From contig NZ_AP024852.1 in NCBI RefSeq assembly GCF_024346715.1, positions 806,001-870,000 on the forward strand: a stretch of DNA of 64,000 bases. Direction: 5' to 3'. This document shows, in pieces, positions 52,981 through 62,761 of this stretch. The translations under genes and the position numbers were made by a program. The DNA is from Photobacterium swingsii (GTDB taxonomy: Bacteria > Pseudomonadota > Gammaproteobacteria > Enterobacterales > Vibrionaceae). The notes under the pieces are model-generated. The model did no database searches, was not told where the DNA came from, and saw nothing but the letters and a program-made list of their open reading frames with translations. Each line of letters begins with the position of its first letter. Positions within the stretch are counted from its first letter, which is position 1.

Positions 52981-54513
52981 TTATCCCGCCTTCAGCTTTT
53001 CACTACTTGCTTTTTTATTACGTACTAGCAAGGTACGGATCATAGGTGTTATTAACACTAAAGCAGCAACGGCAGTGAACGCGAGCGTGATTGGACGCTC
53101 CCACAAGAAACTCAGTTCTCCGTCGCTGATCATCAAGGCACGTCGTAAATTCTCTTCCATCAAGCCTCCCAGAATGAAGCCAAGCAATAATGGTGCTAAC
53201 GGGAAATTGGCTAACCGTAGCGCAATAGCCGCCATGGCGATTAATAGCATAATGAAAACATCGACAGTGTTGAATGAAACCAGATAAACACCTGTGATCG
53301 AAAAGAACAGGATCATAGGTAACAAGACGGTACGTGGCACCATGAGTAGTTTGGATATGTAAGGGATCAGTGGCAAGTTCAAGATCACTAACACAATATT
53401 GCCGAAGTACATTGAGATAATCACAGACCAAAAAATATCTGGATGATCAACGAATAAGCGAGGGCCTGGTTGAATACCGTAAGCGATTAATGCGCCTAGC
53501 ATGATAGCCGTGGTGCCAGAACCTGGAATACCTAAGGTTAACAGCGGTACAAATGAACCACTAGATGCTGCGTTATTGGCAGACTCAGGTGCGACTAAGC
53601 CGCGGATGCTGCCTTTACCAAATTCTTCCTGTTTGTCTTTTGGCGCGATACTGCGCTCAAAACCGTAACTCAAAAATGCTGCAATGGTTGCACCTGCGCC
53701 TGGCAATACGCCGGTGAAAAAGCCAAGAATAGACGAGCGAATTGAAACTGGGGCGACCTCTTTCAACTCTTCTTTGGTAACTTTCATGCTACCAATTTGA
53801 CCTAGCTGCGCCTGTTCTTTTGCACGGGTATCATCGGCGGGCTTTAAGATGCCCATTAAGGTTTCACCGAGTGCAAAGGTCGCCATTGCTAATAGTAAGA
53901 AGCTAAACCCATCCATTAAATCGGTGAGCCCGAAGGTAAAACGCTCAACGCCAACGCCTTTATCTATGCCAACGGTTGACAGCATTAGGCCAAGTACTGT
54001 CATCATCCATGCTTTAATAACCTGACCTTTGCCTGCAAAGGCGGCAACAGCAGATAGCCCGACGAGCATGAGTGCAAAGTAATCTGAAGACTGGAAACTG
54101 AGTGAGACTGAGGCCAGTGCAGGCGCGGCAATAAGCAGCATGATTGCAGACAAGGTACCGCCAGTGAATGAGGAATAAGCCGCTAATGCAAGCGCTTTAC
54201 CTGCTTGGCCTTTTTGTGCCATTGGGTAGCCATCGAAAGCCGTGACAACGGTCGATGAACACCCAGGAGCATTGATCAATATAGATGAAGTTGAGCCACC
54301 AAATACTGCCCCATAGTAAACGCCAGCCATTAGAATCAGGCCTGAAGCAGGATCCAAGCCGTAGCTAATAGGGATCATTAACGCAATGGCAGAAATAGGG
54401 CCTAACCCTGGTAGCATGCCGATAAACGTACCGACAAAACAGCCGACCATAACCATCATTAGATTGGTTGGCATGATGGCTGTGGATAAACCTGAAAGGA
54501 TTCCGTCTAACAT
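52981..54513 (-). CDS. tctA: Tripartite tricarboxylate transporter, large permease TctA
   Basis: A 510-residue membrane protein with about 12 helices. The TctA signatures are GLGPISAIALMIPISYGLDP (about 36-55) and the repeat in the second half, PESANNAASSGSFVPLLTLGIPGSGTTAIMLGALI (two blocks, about 303-337). Energised by cation gradient, it takes up citrate or other tricarboxylates with TctB and TctC. AAGGAG precedes the ATG; it follows tctB by 12 bp. Last gene of the operon. Confidence 0.94.
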   Translation of the reverse strand: MLDGILSGLSTAIMPTNLMMVMVGCFVGTFIGMLPGLGPISAIALMIPISYGLDPASGLILMAGVYYGAVFGGSTSSILINAPGCSSTVVTAFDGYPMAQKGQAGKALALAAYSSFTGGTLSAIMLLIAAPALASVSLSFQSSDYFALMLVGLSAVAAFAGKGQVIKAWMMTVLGLMLSTVGIDKGVGVERFTFGLTDLMDGFSFLLLAMATFALGETLMGILKPADDTRAKEQAQLGQIGSMKVTKEELKEVAPVSIRSSILGFFTGVLPGAGATIAAFLSYGFERSIAPKDKQEEFGKGSIRGLVAPESANNAASSGSFVPLLTLGIPGSGTTAIMLGALIAYGIQPGPRLFVDHPDIFWSVIISMYFGNIVLVILNLPLIPYISKLLMVPRTVLLPMILFFSITGVYLVSFNTVDVFIMLLIAMAAIALRLANFPLAPLLLGFILGGLMEENLRRALMISDGELSFLWERPITLAFTAVAALVLITPMIRTLLVRNKKASSEKLKAG

Positions 54514-54525
54514 TCGTGTACTCCT

Positions 54526-55029
54526 TTACCACGCAGAAAAGATGTAGCCGGGCTCAAGGTAAATATCTAACCCTTGAGTAAGTAGTAGCCAAAAAGCGGT
54601 AACAAACGGGAATGACGCGCCAAATAACACACTTTTACGTCGCTCGCCGAGCAGTAAGAAGCCGCCGAGTAGGAATAAGCTGGTGGACAGTAAAAAGCCG
54701 AGCCATGTCAGCCCAACACCGTAAGCTGCCATTAGTACTAAAAAACCGATCAATAGCTTCCAGTTAAAGCCTGTGATTGCGCCACTGTGTCGGTCATCTT
54801 TGGCCATCACTACCAGCAGTAGCGATAAAATAACACCTGCAATACTCAGTAAATTGGGTAGGGTACGAGCAGTAAAGGGTTCAAATTCATCGCCTGGAAA
54901 GAGTGGAATTTGTTGGCTTTGGTAGCCATAAATCAGGCTTATCACTAAAAAAATTAAGGCACCGACACGATCGCGGCTGAGCAGTTGCCTTTGGCTTTTT
55001 GAGTGAAGGGATGAAGGGGACGTCGGCAT
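54526..55029 (-). CDS. tctB: Tripartite tricarboxylate transporter, small permease TctB
   Basis: A 167-residue protein with four membrane helices (for example ALIFLVISLIYGYQ, LLIGFLVLMAAYGVGLTWLG and LLSTSLFLLGGFLLLG), the normal size and topology for TctB. The start at 55029 is chosen because the in-frame extension to 55149 carries a hydrophilic stretch foreign to the family; its ribosome site is weak (GTGAG). The 160-bp gap to tctC holds a small CCAGC/GCTGG hairpin, possibly balancing expression after the binding-protein gene. Confidence 0.88.
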   Translation of the reverse strand: MPTSPSSLHSKSQRQLLSRDRVGALIFLVISLIYGYQSQQIPLFPGDEFEPFTARTLPNLLSIAGVILSLLLVVMAKDDRHSGAITGFNWKLLIGFLVLMAAYGVGLTWLGFLLSTSLFLLGGFLLLGERRKSVLFGASFPFVTAFWLLLTQGLDIYLEPGYIFSAW

Positions 55030-55190
55030 AATATTTCTCACTTCTGCGGTATAAGTGACCAGTACCTTTGGTTTAATGCTTGATTGAAAAGCGGTGTGCG
55101 TTTCTTTGTAGCCAGAATCAAAGGTGTGGTTGTCAACATGAACCAGCAAGGTGCTGGCTCATGTGAGAGTGGTATCAAACCCAAAGATGG

Positions 55191-56198
55191 CTACTGCAAG
55201 AAACCCAGTTCACGCATCAGATCGCCCATTTGCTTCTCTTGTTGTTCAAGAAACTGGAAGAAATCCTTATCGTTTTTGTAGGTATCAATCCAGCCGTTTC
55301 GATCACGTACCACAGCCCATTCATTGGTGGTGTACATGCCTGACAAGGCTTGATTCCATGCGTCGATTTTCGCTTGGCTAACCCCTGGCGCCGCAAAGAA
55401 TCCGCGCCAGTTAGCAAAGATAGTGTCGTTACCTTGTTCCACCAAGGTTGGAATACTTGGCGCGGCAGGTAAGCGCTTGGGTGCCGTGATCGCGAGAACG
55501 CGGACTTGACCACTCTTGTTCATTTCAAGCACTTCACCAAGGCCCGTTGATAGCAGTTCTGTCTCACCAGAGAGGAGCGCAGCCATGGCTTTGCCGCCAG
55601 CATCGTAGGCAATGTAGCGGACTTTACGAGGATCAAACCCTTCGCCTTTGAACGCAGCCGCTGCGATCAAGTGATCCATTGAGCCACGTGCTGAACCGCC
55701 TGAAATTTTGATGCTGCGTGGGTTTTCTGAGTACTGTTTGACGACCTGTTTCCAATCGGTAAAAGGAGAATCAGCGGCAACCACAATGGCACCATAATCG
55801 GCAATCGTGGCAGCAACGGGGGTTAAATCACGAAAAGACTGCGGGAAAATACCACTGAGAGAACGCACCACGATAGGAGTTGAGTTGACCATCAGGGTAT
55901 CATCTTGACGCTTTGCGGTTTCAATCAAGTGAGCAATGGCTTTACCGCCTCCGCCCCCCGATAGGTTTTGATAAGACACTTTCTCAACTAGCCCGGCTTT
56001 ACTCAGTACCTCACCTGTGCCGCGTGCGGTCATGTCCCAACCGCCACCTGCACCACCGGGGATCAAAAAGTGAATTTTATCTAGGCTGTCAGTTTGGGCA
56101 TTACTTGCCACTGCACTACCCGATAGTGCAGCCATGCTAGAGGCGAGAACTGTTATAGCAAGGCGGCGATGCAATTGTTTTCTGATGGTACTCAACAT
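55191..56198 (-). CDS. tctC: Tripartite tricarboxylate transporter, binding protein TctC
   Basis: A 335-residue periplasmic binding protein (Bug family). Signal peptide about 1-31 (MAALSGSAVASNA). The mature chain shows IHFLIPGGAGGGWDMTARG (about 43-61), the KISGGSARGSMDHLIAAA block (about 154-171) and RYIAYDAGGKAMAALLSGE (about 182-200). AAGGAT lies before the ATG. First gene of tctCBA. The ligand is probably a tricarboxylate, but the family also binds many other carboxylates. Confidence 0.93.
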   Translation of the reverse strand: MLSTIRKQLHRRLAITVLASSMAALSGSAVASNAQTDSLDKIHFLIPGGAGGGWDMTARGTGEVLSKAGLVEKVSYQNLSGGGGGKAIAHLIETAKRQDDTLMVNSTPIVVRSLSGIFPQSFRDLTPVAATIADYGAIVVAADSPFTDWKQVVKQYSENPRSIKISGGSARGSMDHLIAAAAFKGEGFDPRKVRYIAYDAGGKAMAALLSGETELLSTGLGEVLEMNKSGQVRVLAITAPKRLPAAPSIPTLVEQGNDTIFANWRGFFAAPGVSQAKIDAWNQALSGMYTTNEWAVVRDRNGWIDTYKNDKDFFQFLEQQEKQMGDLMRELGFLQ

Positions 56199-56291
56199 GA
56201 TTTTATCCTTTCTTCCTTGTTATTGAGGTGCCGTCAACCAGCGAAATAATGGAGTAAAGCAGATGGATAGCCTGCTGATTGATAAAGCAAG

Positions 56292-56306
56292 TTAACAAAA
56301 AGTTAA
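56292..56306. promoter_or_regulatory. TTAAC-N5-GTTAA dyad upstream of tctC
   Basis: A perfect 5-bp inverted repeat, TTAACAAAAAGTTAA, about 95-110 bp before the tctC ATG. CitB-family regulators bind A/T-rich sites of this sort, so the regulator at 48727 is a candidate. Short repeats in A/T-rich DNA are common; low confidence. Confidence 0.3.
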
Positions 56307-56438
56307 ATCAATGTTGGTGGCTAGGCCAGTTAGCGCAAAAAAAGAGAATAAGGGGTTTATTGGCCATTTTGTTCATAAAGTTCACAAGGGGTATAAACAG
56401 AATAAAACGGCGAAGAGAGGGGGAAGGTTGAATAGCAA

Positions 56439-56462
56439 AAAGGAGAGCAATTGCTCTCCTTT
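56439..56462 (-). terminator. Terminator of pflA
   Basis: Perfect palindrome of 12+12 bases, AAAGGAGAGCAA followed by its complement, then T on the minus strand. 26 bp after the pflA stop. Confidence 0.8.
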
Positions 56463-56488
56463 AGAAGGATTTAGGCTAATAGCACCTA

Positions 56489-57229
56489 TTAATACATTAC
56501 CTTATGGCCGTAGCTGGCAATAATATTCTTGATGTTTTCCATGGTTTCTTTTGGCGGAGGATTCACCCCCGTTAGTTGGTATTCAAAGCCCATTGCTTCC
56601 CACTTGTGCTCGCCAAGTTGGTGGTAAGGCAGCAGTTCTACCTTTTCGATGTTATCCATATCTTTAATGAAATCACCCAGTAGATGTGCTGATTTTTCAT
56701 CATCAGTGTAGCCAGGCACAACAACATAGCGGATCCATGTTTTCTGGCCACGCTTGTGGAGATAATGTGCAAAATCGAGTACACGCTTATTAGGTACACC
56801 AACAAGGTTTTGGTGAATTGAGTCGTCCATTTGCTTGATGTCTAGCATGACTAAATCTGCGGCATCTAACACTTCGTCAACCACATCAGTGTGCTTACGA
56901 ATATAGCCGTTGGTATCAAGACAGGTGTGGATACCTTCTGCCTGAGCAGCACGGAAGAAGTCACGAACAAACTCAGGTTGTAGCATGGCTTCACCACCTG
57001 ATGCTGTCACACCACCACCAGAAGCTTTCATAAAGTGACGGTAAGAAGTGGCATCTTTCATGATTTCTTCAACAGTAACTTCCTTACCGTCGTGCAAATC
57101 CCATGTATCACGGTTATGGCAGTATTGGCAGCGCATTAAACAGCCCTGCATAAATACGATGAAACGAATACCTGGGCCATCAACGGTTCCACAAGTTTCG
57201 AAAGAGTGAATACGACCTTTTACTGACAT
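56489..57229 (-). CDS. pflA: Pyruvate formate-lyase 1-activating enzyme
   Basis: A 246-residue radical SAM enzyme that installs the glycyl radical on pyruvate formate-lyase under anaerobiosis. The iron-sulfur motif CLMRCQYC uses C30, C34 and C37, preceded by [29 protein letters not shown] (about 77-89), CLDTNGYI and VVVPGYTD are the other family blocks. GGAGAAG lies before the ATG. pflB is not next to it: a TctC gene lies downstream and the REC-EAL gene upstream. Confidence 0.95.
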   Translation of the reverse strand: MSVKGRIHSFETCGTVDGPGIRFIVFMQGCLMRCQYCHNRDTWDLHDGKEVTVEEIMKDATSYRHFMKASGGGVTASGGEAMLQPEFVRDFFRAAQAEGIHTCLDTNGYIRKHTDVVDEVLDAADLVMLDIKQMDDSIHQNLVGVPNKRVLDFAHYLHKRGQKTWIRYVVVPGYTDDEKSAHLLGDFIKDMDNIEKVELLPYHQLGEHKWEAMGFEYQLTGVNPPPKETMENIKNIIASYGHKVMY

Positions 57230-57357
57230 TGCTTTACTTCTCCGCAGTGGTGCGTGTTTTGCCTGTCATTTTATTACAAATCACCCAGTGAAAGTAGCGG
57301 AAATGTCTGTGAAAATGTAAGGGTTTTGTGCTTTTATTCGTCGACTTGGCGTTATGT

Positions 57358-58551
57358 TCACCCTTGTGGTTGTAACTCAGTTACTTTTTGCTGCCATTGG
57401 ATATGCCATTGGTTGAGTTTGTCGGCTGGCATAGGTGCGGCAATAAAATAGCCTTGTGCTAGATGGCAGTTTAGCTTTTGTAGCTGCTGCCAGATCTGAA
57501 TATTCTCGACACCTTCAACGATAGAGGTTAACGACAAACGCTCGCTTAAAAATAGGCAAGACTCAACAATGGCCAATGCGGTGTGGCTGGTCGTGATTGC
57601 TTTAGTAAATCCCATATCCACTTTTAGTGACTCAAAGGGTAAGGTTTCAAGCTGTTTGAGTGATGAAAAGCCAGTCCCAAAATCATCAATCGAAAGGGTG
57701 AAGCCGTTCATACCTAGTCGAGAAGCTGACTCAAGAGCACGTCCTGTATTTTTCACCATGTCTGATTCGGTTAACTCAAAGTACACCTTATGCTGTAGAT
57801 CTGGGTGATCTTGTGCCAATAGCAGCACCTTATCGACAAAACCAGATGTACCTAATGTGGCGGAGCTGATGTTGATAGCAACGCGTTTACCTTGCAATAA
57901 ATCGGCATGCTTGATGACATAGTGCAGTGTATATAAGGCTAGATCGGCATCTTTTCCTAGTTGGTTCACAAGCTCAATAAAGGCACTAGGGCAGATCAAC
58001 CCCTGTTGTGGGTGATGTAAGCGCATGAGTGCCTCACAAGAGACCCATTGACCTGTTGTAATATCAACAATAGGTTGAAGGTAGGGGACAAACCAGCGTT
58101 GAACAAAAGCTTGTTCAACGATGTTTGTATCAACAGTCATCGCAGGGCGTTGATGCGAAGTTTTCGGTTTAGCCTCGCGTGCATTGTTTATCATGCTTGA
58201 TAAGGTTTCAAGCTGGACAGGTTTTGCTAACGCACCCAATAGATTCAATTGATAGTCGGCACACATTTTACTGACTGAGCGAATCACTTCATGGCTGGTC
58301 GCACTGGTTATGACAACACTACCAAGAAACGCCTGTTCAGCGACTTTACTGAGAAAGGTAATCCCATCCATTTCCGGCATATTTAAGTCGCACAGCAATA
58401 AGTCGGGGGAATAACCTGACATGATGGTGAGAGCATCAAGGCCTGATGTGGCTGTTTGAATCTCATCATTTGGCTCAGTCAGTAACTGAGCCAATTGGGT
58501 TGCCATTATCTGACGCTGAAAAGCGTGGTCTTCAATTAACAGTACTTTCAT
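57358..58551 (-). CDS. REC-EAL response regulator (c-di-GMP phosphodiesterase)
   Basis: A 397-residue regulator: REC domain (about 1-120; phospho-Asp55 in LLLCDLNMPEMDG, Lys110) joined to an EAL domain (about 145-390). The catalytic set appears complete: EAL at 173-175, NISS, FELTESDM, SIDDFGTGFSSL, LKVDMGF and EGVEN. It should therefore degrade cyclic di-GMP when phosphorylated. The start overlaps the end of the hybrid kinase by 20 bp, so the two are translationally coupled and almost certainly a cognate pair. Confidence 0.92.
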   Translation of the reverse strand: MKVLLIEDHAFQRQIMATQLAQLLTEPNDEIQTATSGLDALTIMSGYSPDLLLCDLNMPEMDGITFLSKVAEQAFLGSVVITSATSHEVIRSVSKMCADYQLNLLGALAKPVQLETLSSMINNAREAKPKTSHQRPAMTVDTNIVEQAFVQRWFVPYLQPIVDITTGQWVSCEALMRLHHPQQGLICPSAFIELVNQLGKDADLALYTLHYVIKHADLLQGKRVAINISSATLGTSGFVDKVLLLAQDHPDLQHKVYFELTESDMVKNTGRALESASRLGMNGFTLSIDDFGTGFSSLKQLETLPFESLKVDMGFTKAITTSHTALAIVESCLFLSERLSLTSIVEGVENIQIWQQLQKLNCHLAQGYFIAAPMPADKLNQWHIQWQQKVTELQPQG

Positions 58552-61500
58552 TGAATGCTGACACTTGCTGTTCTAGTTGCTGTATATGGTGGTCAATCTC
58601 GTCGACTTGCTGTTTGAACACATCTTCTGTTGGCTGCTGTGATTGCTGTACTTCGTGTTCCATATGTTCGCAGGTCTGTGCTAACGCATGATACTCCACC
58701 ATCCTTGCCGCCCCTTTCATTCGGTGACTAATCAGACGAATACTATCAGTATCTTGCGTTAATACCGCTTGCTTTAAGTCTGCAAAATCAGTCAAACAGG
58801 CTTGGTAGTATTGCTGCAAAATTTGCTGGCACAGGCTTGGATCTCCGAATATTTGGCTCAAGCTCGCTAGGCTGATCACTTCATTATCGCTCTCGCCAGC
58901 AGCTTCACGTTTGAGTGTGTCATCATCTAAGAACTCAAACAGTAACGATCCTGAGATATTCACCTCGTTGGCTTCATTGTCATTCTCGAGTTCATTAAAG
59001 TCACCTAAGTCCCATTCATCAAGATCCTCATTAGAGGCTGGGGAGAGCGTTTCATTTAACGCAAAACCGCACCCATCCTGCAGGTTAATGTCGGTATCAG
59101 GGTGGAGCCATAACGCTAATACTGTGTCTAACTGTTGCAGCGTAACGGGCTTAAATAAACATTGATCGAAACCATTGGCTTTGCAGTTCGATTTTTCACT
59201 TGCAGCGGCATTAGCTGTTAGTGCAATGATAGGGATAAGTCTGCCTGTCGGTGTACAGAAACCTTGCTGGCGCACCGCGGATGCCAGTCCATAGCCATCT
59301 AATTCAGGCATATGGCAGTCCGTTAAGATCAGATCATAATCTTGTTGGTGTAGTGCATTTAGTGCAAGTTGGCCATTATCGGTAATGTCGGCTTGATAGC
59401 CTAATTGCCGCAATTGCTGAGCAATAATTTGTTGGTTAATCGGATGATCTTCAGCCACCAAAATCTTGTAGGGCTTTAACTCTACCTCTTCAATACCATC
59501 GCCTTCAGCCAAGCTTGCTTCTGCATTCTGTTCGGCTAAGTGCTGAACCTGACTATTCTTTGTGTAATGAACATCAGCCAGCATGGCATCATCGGCTTGT
59601 GTCATCAGTACATGTTTTAGTTGCATTGGCATTAGCGGTGACAGTGATAATACCCAACCTTGTGGTGCAGGCTCTGGCGATAGTAGGCTTGATTGACGCA
59701 AGAAGATCCACTTCACTTCAGGGAAATATTCGGCTAACAATGCAGGTGTTAATTGTAATGCTTGATAGTCATATTCACTGATCATCAGCGTATGCAGCGC
59801 TTGTTTTTGCTGCTGAAGTTGCAGCAATCTGAGTAGCTCTGGCTGGTTATATGCCTCGATAGAGAAGGTATGCCCAGACCAGTTATTCAAATACGCATGC
59901 AGAGCAAAATGTTGCTCTATAGGTAAGTTGATCAACCCGCAGTGTGGTAAAAGCTGCGTATGTTCTGACGGTGTGACAACTGAAAATGTCAGGTGGAAAA
60001 TAAATTGGCTACCAAGGCCTAATTGGCTTTCAACATGAATTTCGCCACCCATGAGTTGAACCAGCTGGCGGCAGATGGAAAGCCCTAAGCCTGTACCACT
60101 GAAGCGGCGCTCACTACTCACATCAGCTTGTTCAAAAGGCTGAAACAGTTTCTGAATGTCACTGTCGCTGATACCAATACCACTGTCTTCAATGGTGAAG
60201 CGCAATGTTTGCTGATTATTATGCTGATTAGCAAGATCGACCAATAACCCAATATGGCCATGGTCTGTAAACTTGGTTGCATTGTTGAGTAGGTTATTCA
60301 TAACCTGACGTAAACGAAGCGGGTCACACACCATGGTTTGAGCTATCGCAGGATCAACCCAAAGTTTAAAGCGTACGCCTTTTTGCTCTGCATGAACCAC
60401 ATGCGGTTGCACTAATTCATGGATCAAATTCGCCATGTCACAGGGTTCAGCACTCAAGCTTAATTTACCCGCTTCAACTTTTGAGAAGTCTAAAACATCG
60501 TTAACAATATTGAGCAAGTTATTGCCTGATTGCACCAAACTGGTGTGAATACTTTTTGCTTCAGGTCGACGGACGTGAGGTGCTAAAAGTTCAAGTAAGC
60601 TCAAAACGCCACTAATAGGCGTGCGAATTTCATGGCTCATCATGGCAAGGAAGCGTGACTTTGCAACTGTGGCCGCTTCGGCATCTTTACGGGCTAATTC
60701 AAGCTCGTGTTGCTGCTCTTTCATGTGGGTAATATCAAGCAGTATCGTGTTCCACTGCCAGCCATTCTCTTGTGGTGTAATGTGGCAGCGAATTTCGATC
60801 CAACGTTGGCTGGTTTGAAGGCTCTTGAGCTGTAATTCTGTTTTCCAATACCCTTTGGAACAGGCGTCACGCATAGCCGTTAAAATGTCATTATTGTCAT
60901 CACGTTGCTTTAGCAATCGAAAGATAAGCATAGGTTGAGTGAATAACTTGCTTGCTGAAATACCTATCAGTTCGTGGACCTTGTTACTGACGAAAAGTAA
61001 TTCAATATCACTCGGGTCATCGCTACGTTGCACATGCTGTAATAAGACGCCATCGAAGTTATTGGTCAGGTAAGTGAGTTGTTGTTCCACTTGCTTACGC
61101 TGCTTCACTTCATGGCTGAGTTTACGGTTCCAGTACATGATAGTCAGGATGATCAGTGCGGAAACGGCACTGATGATGGCTCCCCATAGCAGCAGCTCTT
61201 TGTAGGGGATCCCTTGGTGAACCGTGACTGTCTGCCACTGCTTTTCAATTTCACTGAATTTTTTCGGTGGGATAGCGTTCAGTGCTTTGTTTAATAAATC
61301 ACGTAGTAGGCGGTTATCTTTCGAGACGGCCATACCAACAGGGTGATTATACGCGTCCAGCTTACTAGAGATGATCTGCAAGCGACCAAGAAATTCGCTT
61401 TGCAGCAATGAAGATGCGCTAGAAAGTGATATTACTGCCACGTCGACCTTGCCATTCATTGCTGCCATCAACAGTTGCTCGTTGTTGTCATAGAAGGCGA

Positions 61501-62761
61501 GGGGATTATCACTAAAGAGCTTTTTACTCAGTGCATGGCCGTAACGGTTTTTTAGCACACCAATTGTGCTGGTCTTGGAAAAAGGTTCTTGCTCGGCATT
61601 GTCAACCATAACCCAGCTTTCTTCGGTGTAAGGTTGGGTACAATGGAATAAATTTTTTCTATCTGAAGTACAAGTAACTGCCGCGATAACATCAAATTCA
61701 TTTGCTTCTAATCGGGGCAACACGGTTTTTAGTGATGTTATTGGCATAGGTGAAATGGATATTTTAAGCAGTTTGCCTATTTCCGCCAAAATATCAGCAC
61801 TGATCCCTTCCATTGCACCGTCAGAACCACTGAATTGGTACGGAAAATCATTAGGGTGATAAGCAACTTTTAGGGTTGAGTGGTTATCAAGCCAATCTTG
61901 CTCATCTGACGTTAAATTCAGATTATTTTTTATATTTAAGTAACGTTGCTGCGATGTTGTTAGCCAAGTGTCATAAATCGAGGTTAATAAGTGTTGGTTG
62001 AGCGAAGCGTATGCTGCATTTAGATCAGCAATGACAGCCGTGTCTTGCTTATGGCTGGCAATATACAAGCGCTCGTATGGGAGATCGGGTAATTCTTGGA
62101 AGACGATTGATTCTCGATCATCTTCACGTGATAACATATTGCGTAATGTGATGGCATTACCAATATAAGCATTTGCATCACCGACTCGCATCGCATTAAA
62201 GGCTTCGGAGCTTGATGCGTATTGTTCGATATTTAATTTTTTATTCGATAATTGATGCAGTTGCTCTTCGATTGCAAACCCACTTTCAACTGCAATTACT
62301 TGGCCGGTTAAGTCTTGAATATTACGAATAGAAGGATCTTTGCTGACGACCGCCATAGGTACGACAACCAACGGCTGGCTAAAATGCATGATTTTCTTAC
62401 GCTCAAACGTCGACGATACCCCCACTAAAATATCAATTTCTTTGTTATTGAAGCCTGCAAGCACATCTTCAAAATTAGGGTATATAACGGTTTGGGTTGA
62501 GTAGCCACTCTTCTTTGCTATTTCATACACTATGCTTGGCAACAAGCCTGCCATGTGACCGCGGTCAGAGACATAAGTGAATGGTGCCCAGTCAAAATTG
62601 GGGTAGCCAATACGCAGTACTTTTTTTTGTTCTGGTTGTGTTGGCGTGGCAACCGAGATGATCTCTGGGCTGGTTAATTGGTTAGGCTCATATTTTTCAC
62701 TTGCAAGCGCATTGTAAATGGGTGCAAAGCAAAGAATAAACAACAAAATAATTCTTAACAT
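58532..62761 (-). CDS. BvgS/EvgS-like hybrid sensor kinase with two binding-protein domains
   Basis: A 1409-residue hybrid kinase. Signal peptide 1-21; two periplasmic SBP_bac_3 (Venus flytrap) domains, about 45-275 and 290-510; one membrane helix about 522-542; PAS about 560-690; dimerisation helix with phospho-His near 709 (MMSHEIRTPISG); ATPase with NNLLNNATKF, EDSGIGI and FSGTGLGLSICRQL; receiver with Asp near 1147 (DLILTDCHMPELDG); C-terminal Hpt with His near 1346 (ISHRMKGAARMVEYHA). A divergent, receiver-like segment may precede the true receiver (about 960-1080). It overlaps the TPR gene by 7 bp and the EAL regulator by 20 bp. Confidence 0.94.
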   Translation of the reverse strand: MLRIILLFILCFAPIYNALASEKYEPNQLTSPEIISVATPTQPEQKKVLRIGYPNFDWAPFTYVSDRGHMAGLLPSIVYEIAKKSGYSTQTVIYPNFEDVLAGFNNKEIDILVGVSSTFERKKIMHFSQPLVVVPMAVVSKDPSIRNIQDLTGQVIAVESGFAIEEQLHQLSNKKLNIEQYASSSEAFNAMRVGDANAYIGNAITLRNMLSREDDRESIVFQELPDLPYERLYIASHKQDTAVIADLNAAYASLNQHLLTSIYDTWLTTSQQRYLNIKNNLNLTSDEQDWLDNHSTLKVAYHPNDFPYQFSGSDGAMEGISADILAEIGKLLKISISPMPITSLKTVLPRLEANEFDVIAAVTCTSDRKNLFHCTQPYTEESWVMVDNAEQEPFSKTSTIGVLKNRYGHALSKKLFSDNPLAFYDNNEQLLMAAMNGKVDVAVISLSSASSLLQSEFLGRLQIISSKLDAYNHPVGMAVSKDNRLLRDLLNKALNAIPPKKFSEIEKQWQTVTVHQGIPYKELLLWGAIISAVSALIILTIMYWNRKLSHEVKQRKQVEQQLTYLTNNFDGVLLQHVQRSDDPSDIELLFVSNKVHELIGISASKLFTQPMLIFRLLKQRDDNNDILTAMRDACSKGYWKTELQLKSLQTSQRWIEIRCHITPQENGWQWNTILLDITHMKEQQHELELARKDAEAATVAKSRFLAMMSHEIRTPISGVLSLLELLAPHVRRPEAKSIHTSLVQSGNNLLNIVNDVLDFSKVEAGKLSLSAEPCDMANLIHELVQPHVVHAEQKGVRFKLWVDPAIAQTMVCDPLRLRQVMNNLLNNATKFTDHGHIGLLVDLANQHNNQQTLRFTIEDSGIGISDSDIQKLFQPFEQADVSSERRFSGTGLGLSICRQLVQLMGGEIHVESQLGLGSQFIFHLTFSVVTPSEHTQLLPHCGLINLPIEQHFALHAYLNNWSGHTFSIEAYNQPELLRLLQLQQQKQALHTLMISEYDYQALQLTPALLAEYFPEVKWIFLRQSSLLSPEPAPQGWVLSLSPLMPMQLKHVLMTQADDAMLADVHYTKNSQVQHLAEQNAEASLAEGDGIEEVELKPYKILVAEDHPINQQIIAQQLRQLGYQADITDNGQLALNALHQQDYDLILTDCHMPELDGYGLASAVRQQGFCTPTGRLIPIIALTANAAASEKSNCKANGFDQCLFKPVTLQQLDTVLALWLHPDTDINLQDGCGFALNETLSPASNEDLDEWDLGDFNELENDNEANEVNISGSLLFEFLDDDTLKREAAGESDNEVISLASLSQIFGDPSLCQQILQQYYQACLTDFADLKQAVLTQDTDSIRLISHRMKGAARMVEYHALAQTCEHMEHEVQQSQQPTEDVFKQQVDEIDHHIQQLEQQVSAFNESTVN

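Noticed and set aside
53018..53431. 137-codon frame overlapping tctA on the same strand in another phase
   Set aside because: tctA is clearly the coding frame; the translation is Cys/His-rich without family features.
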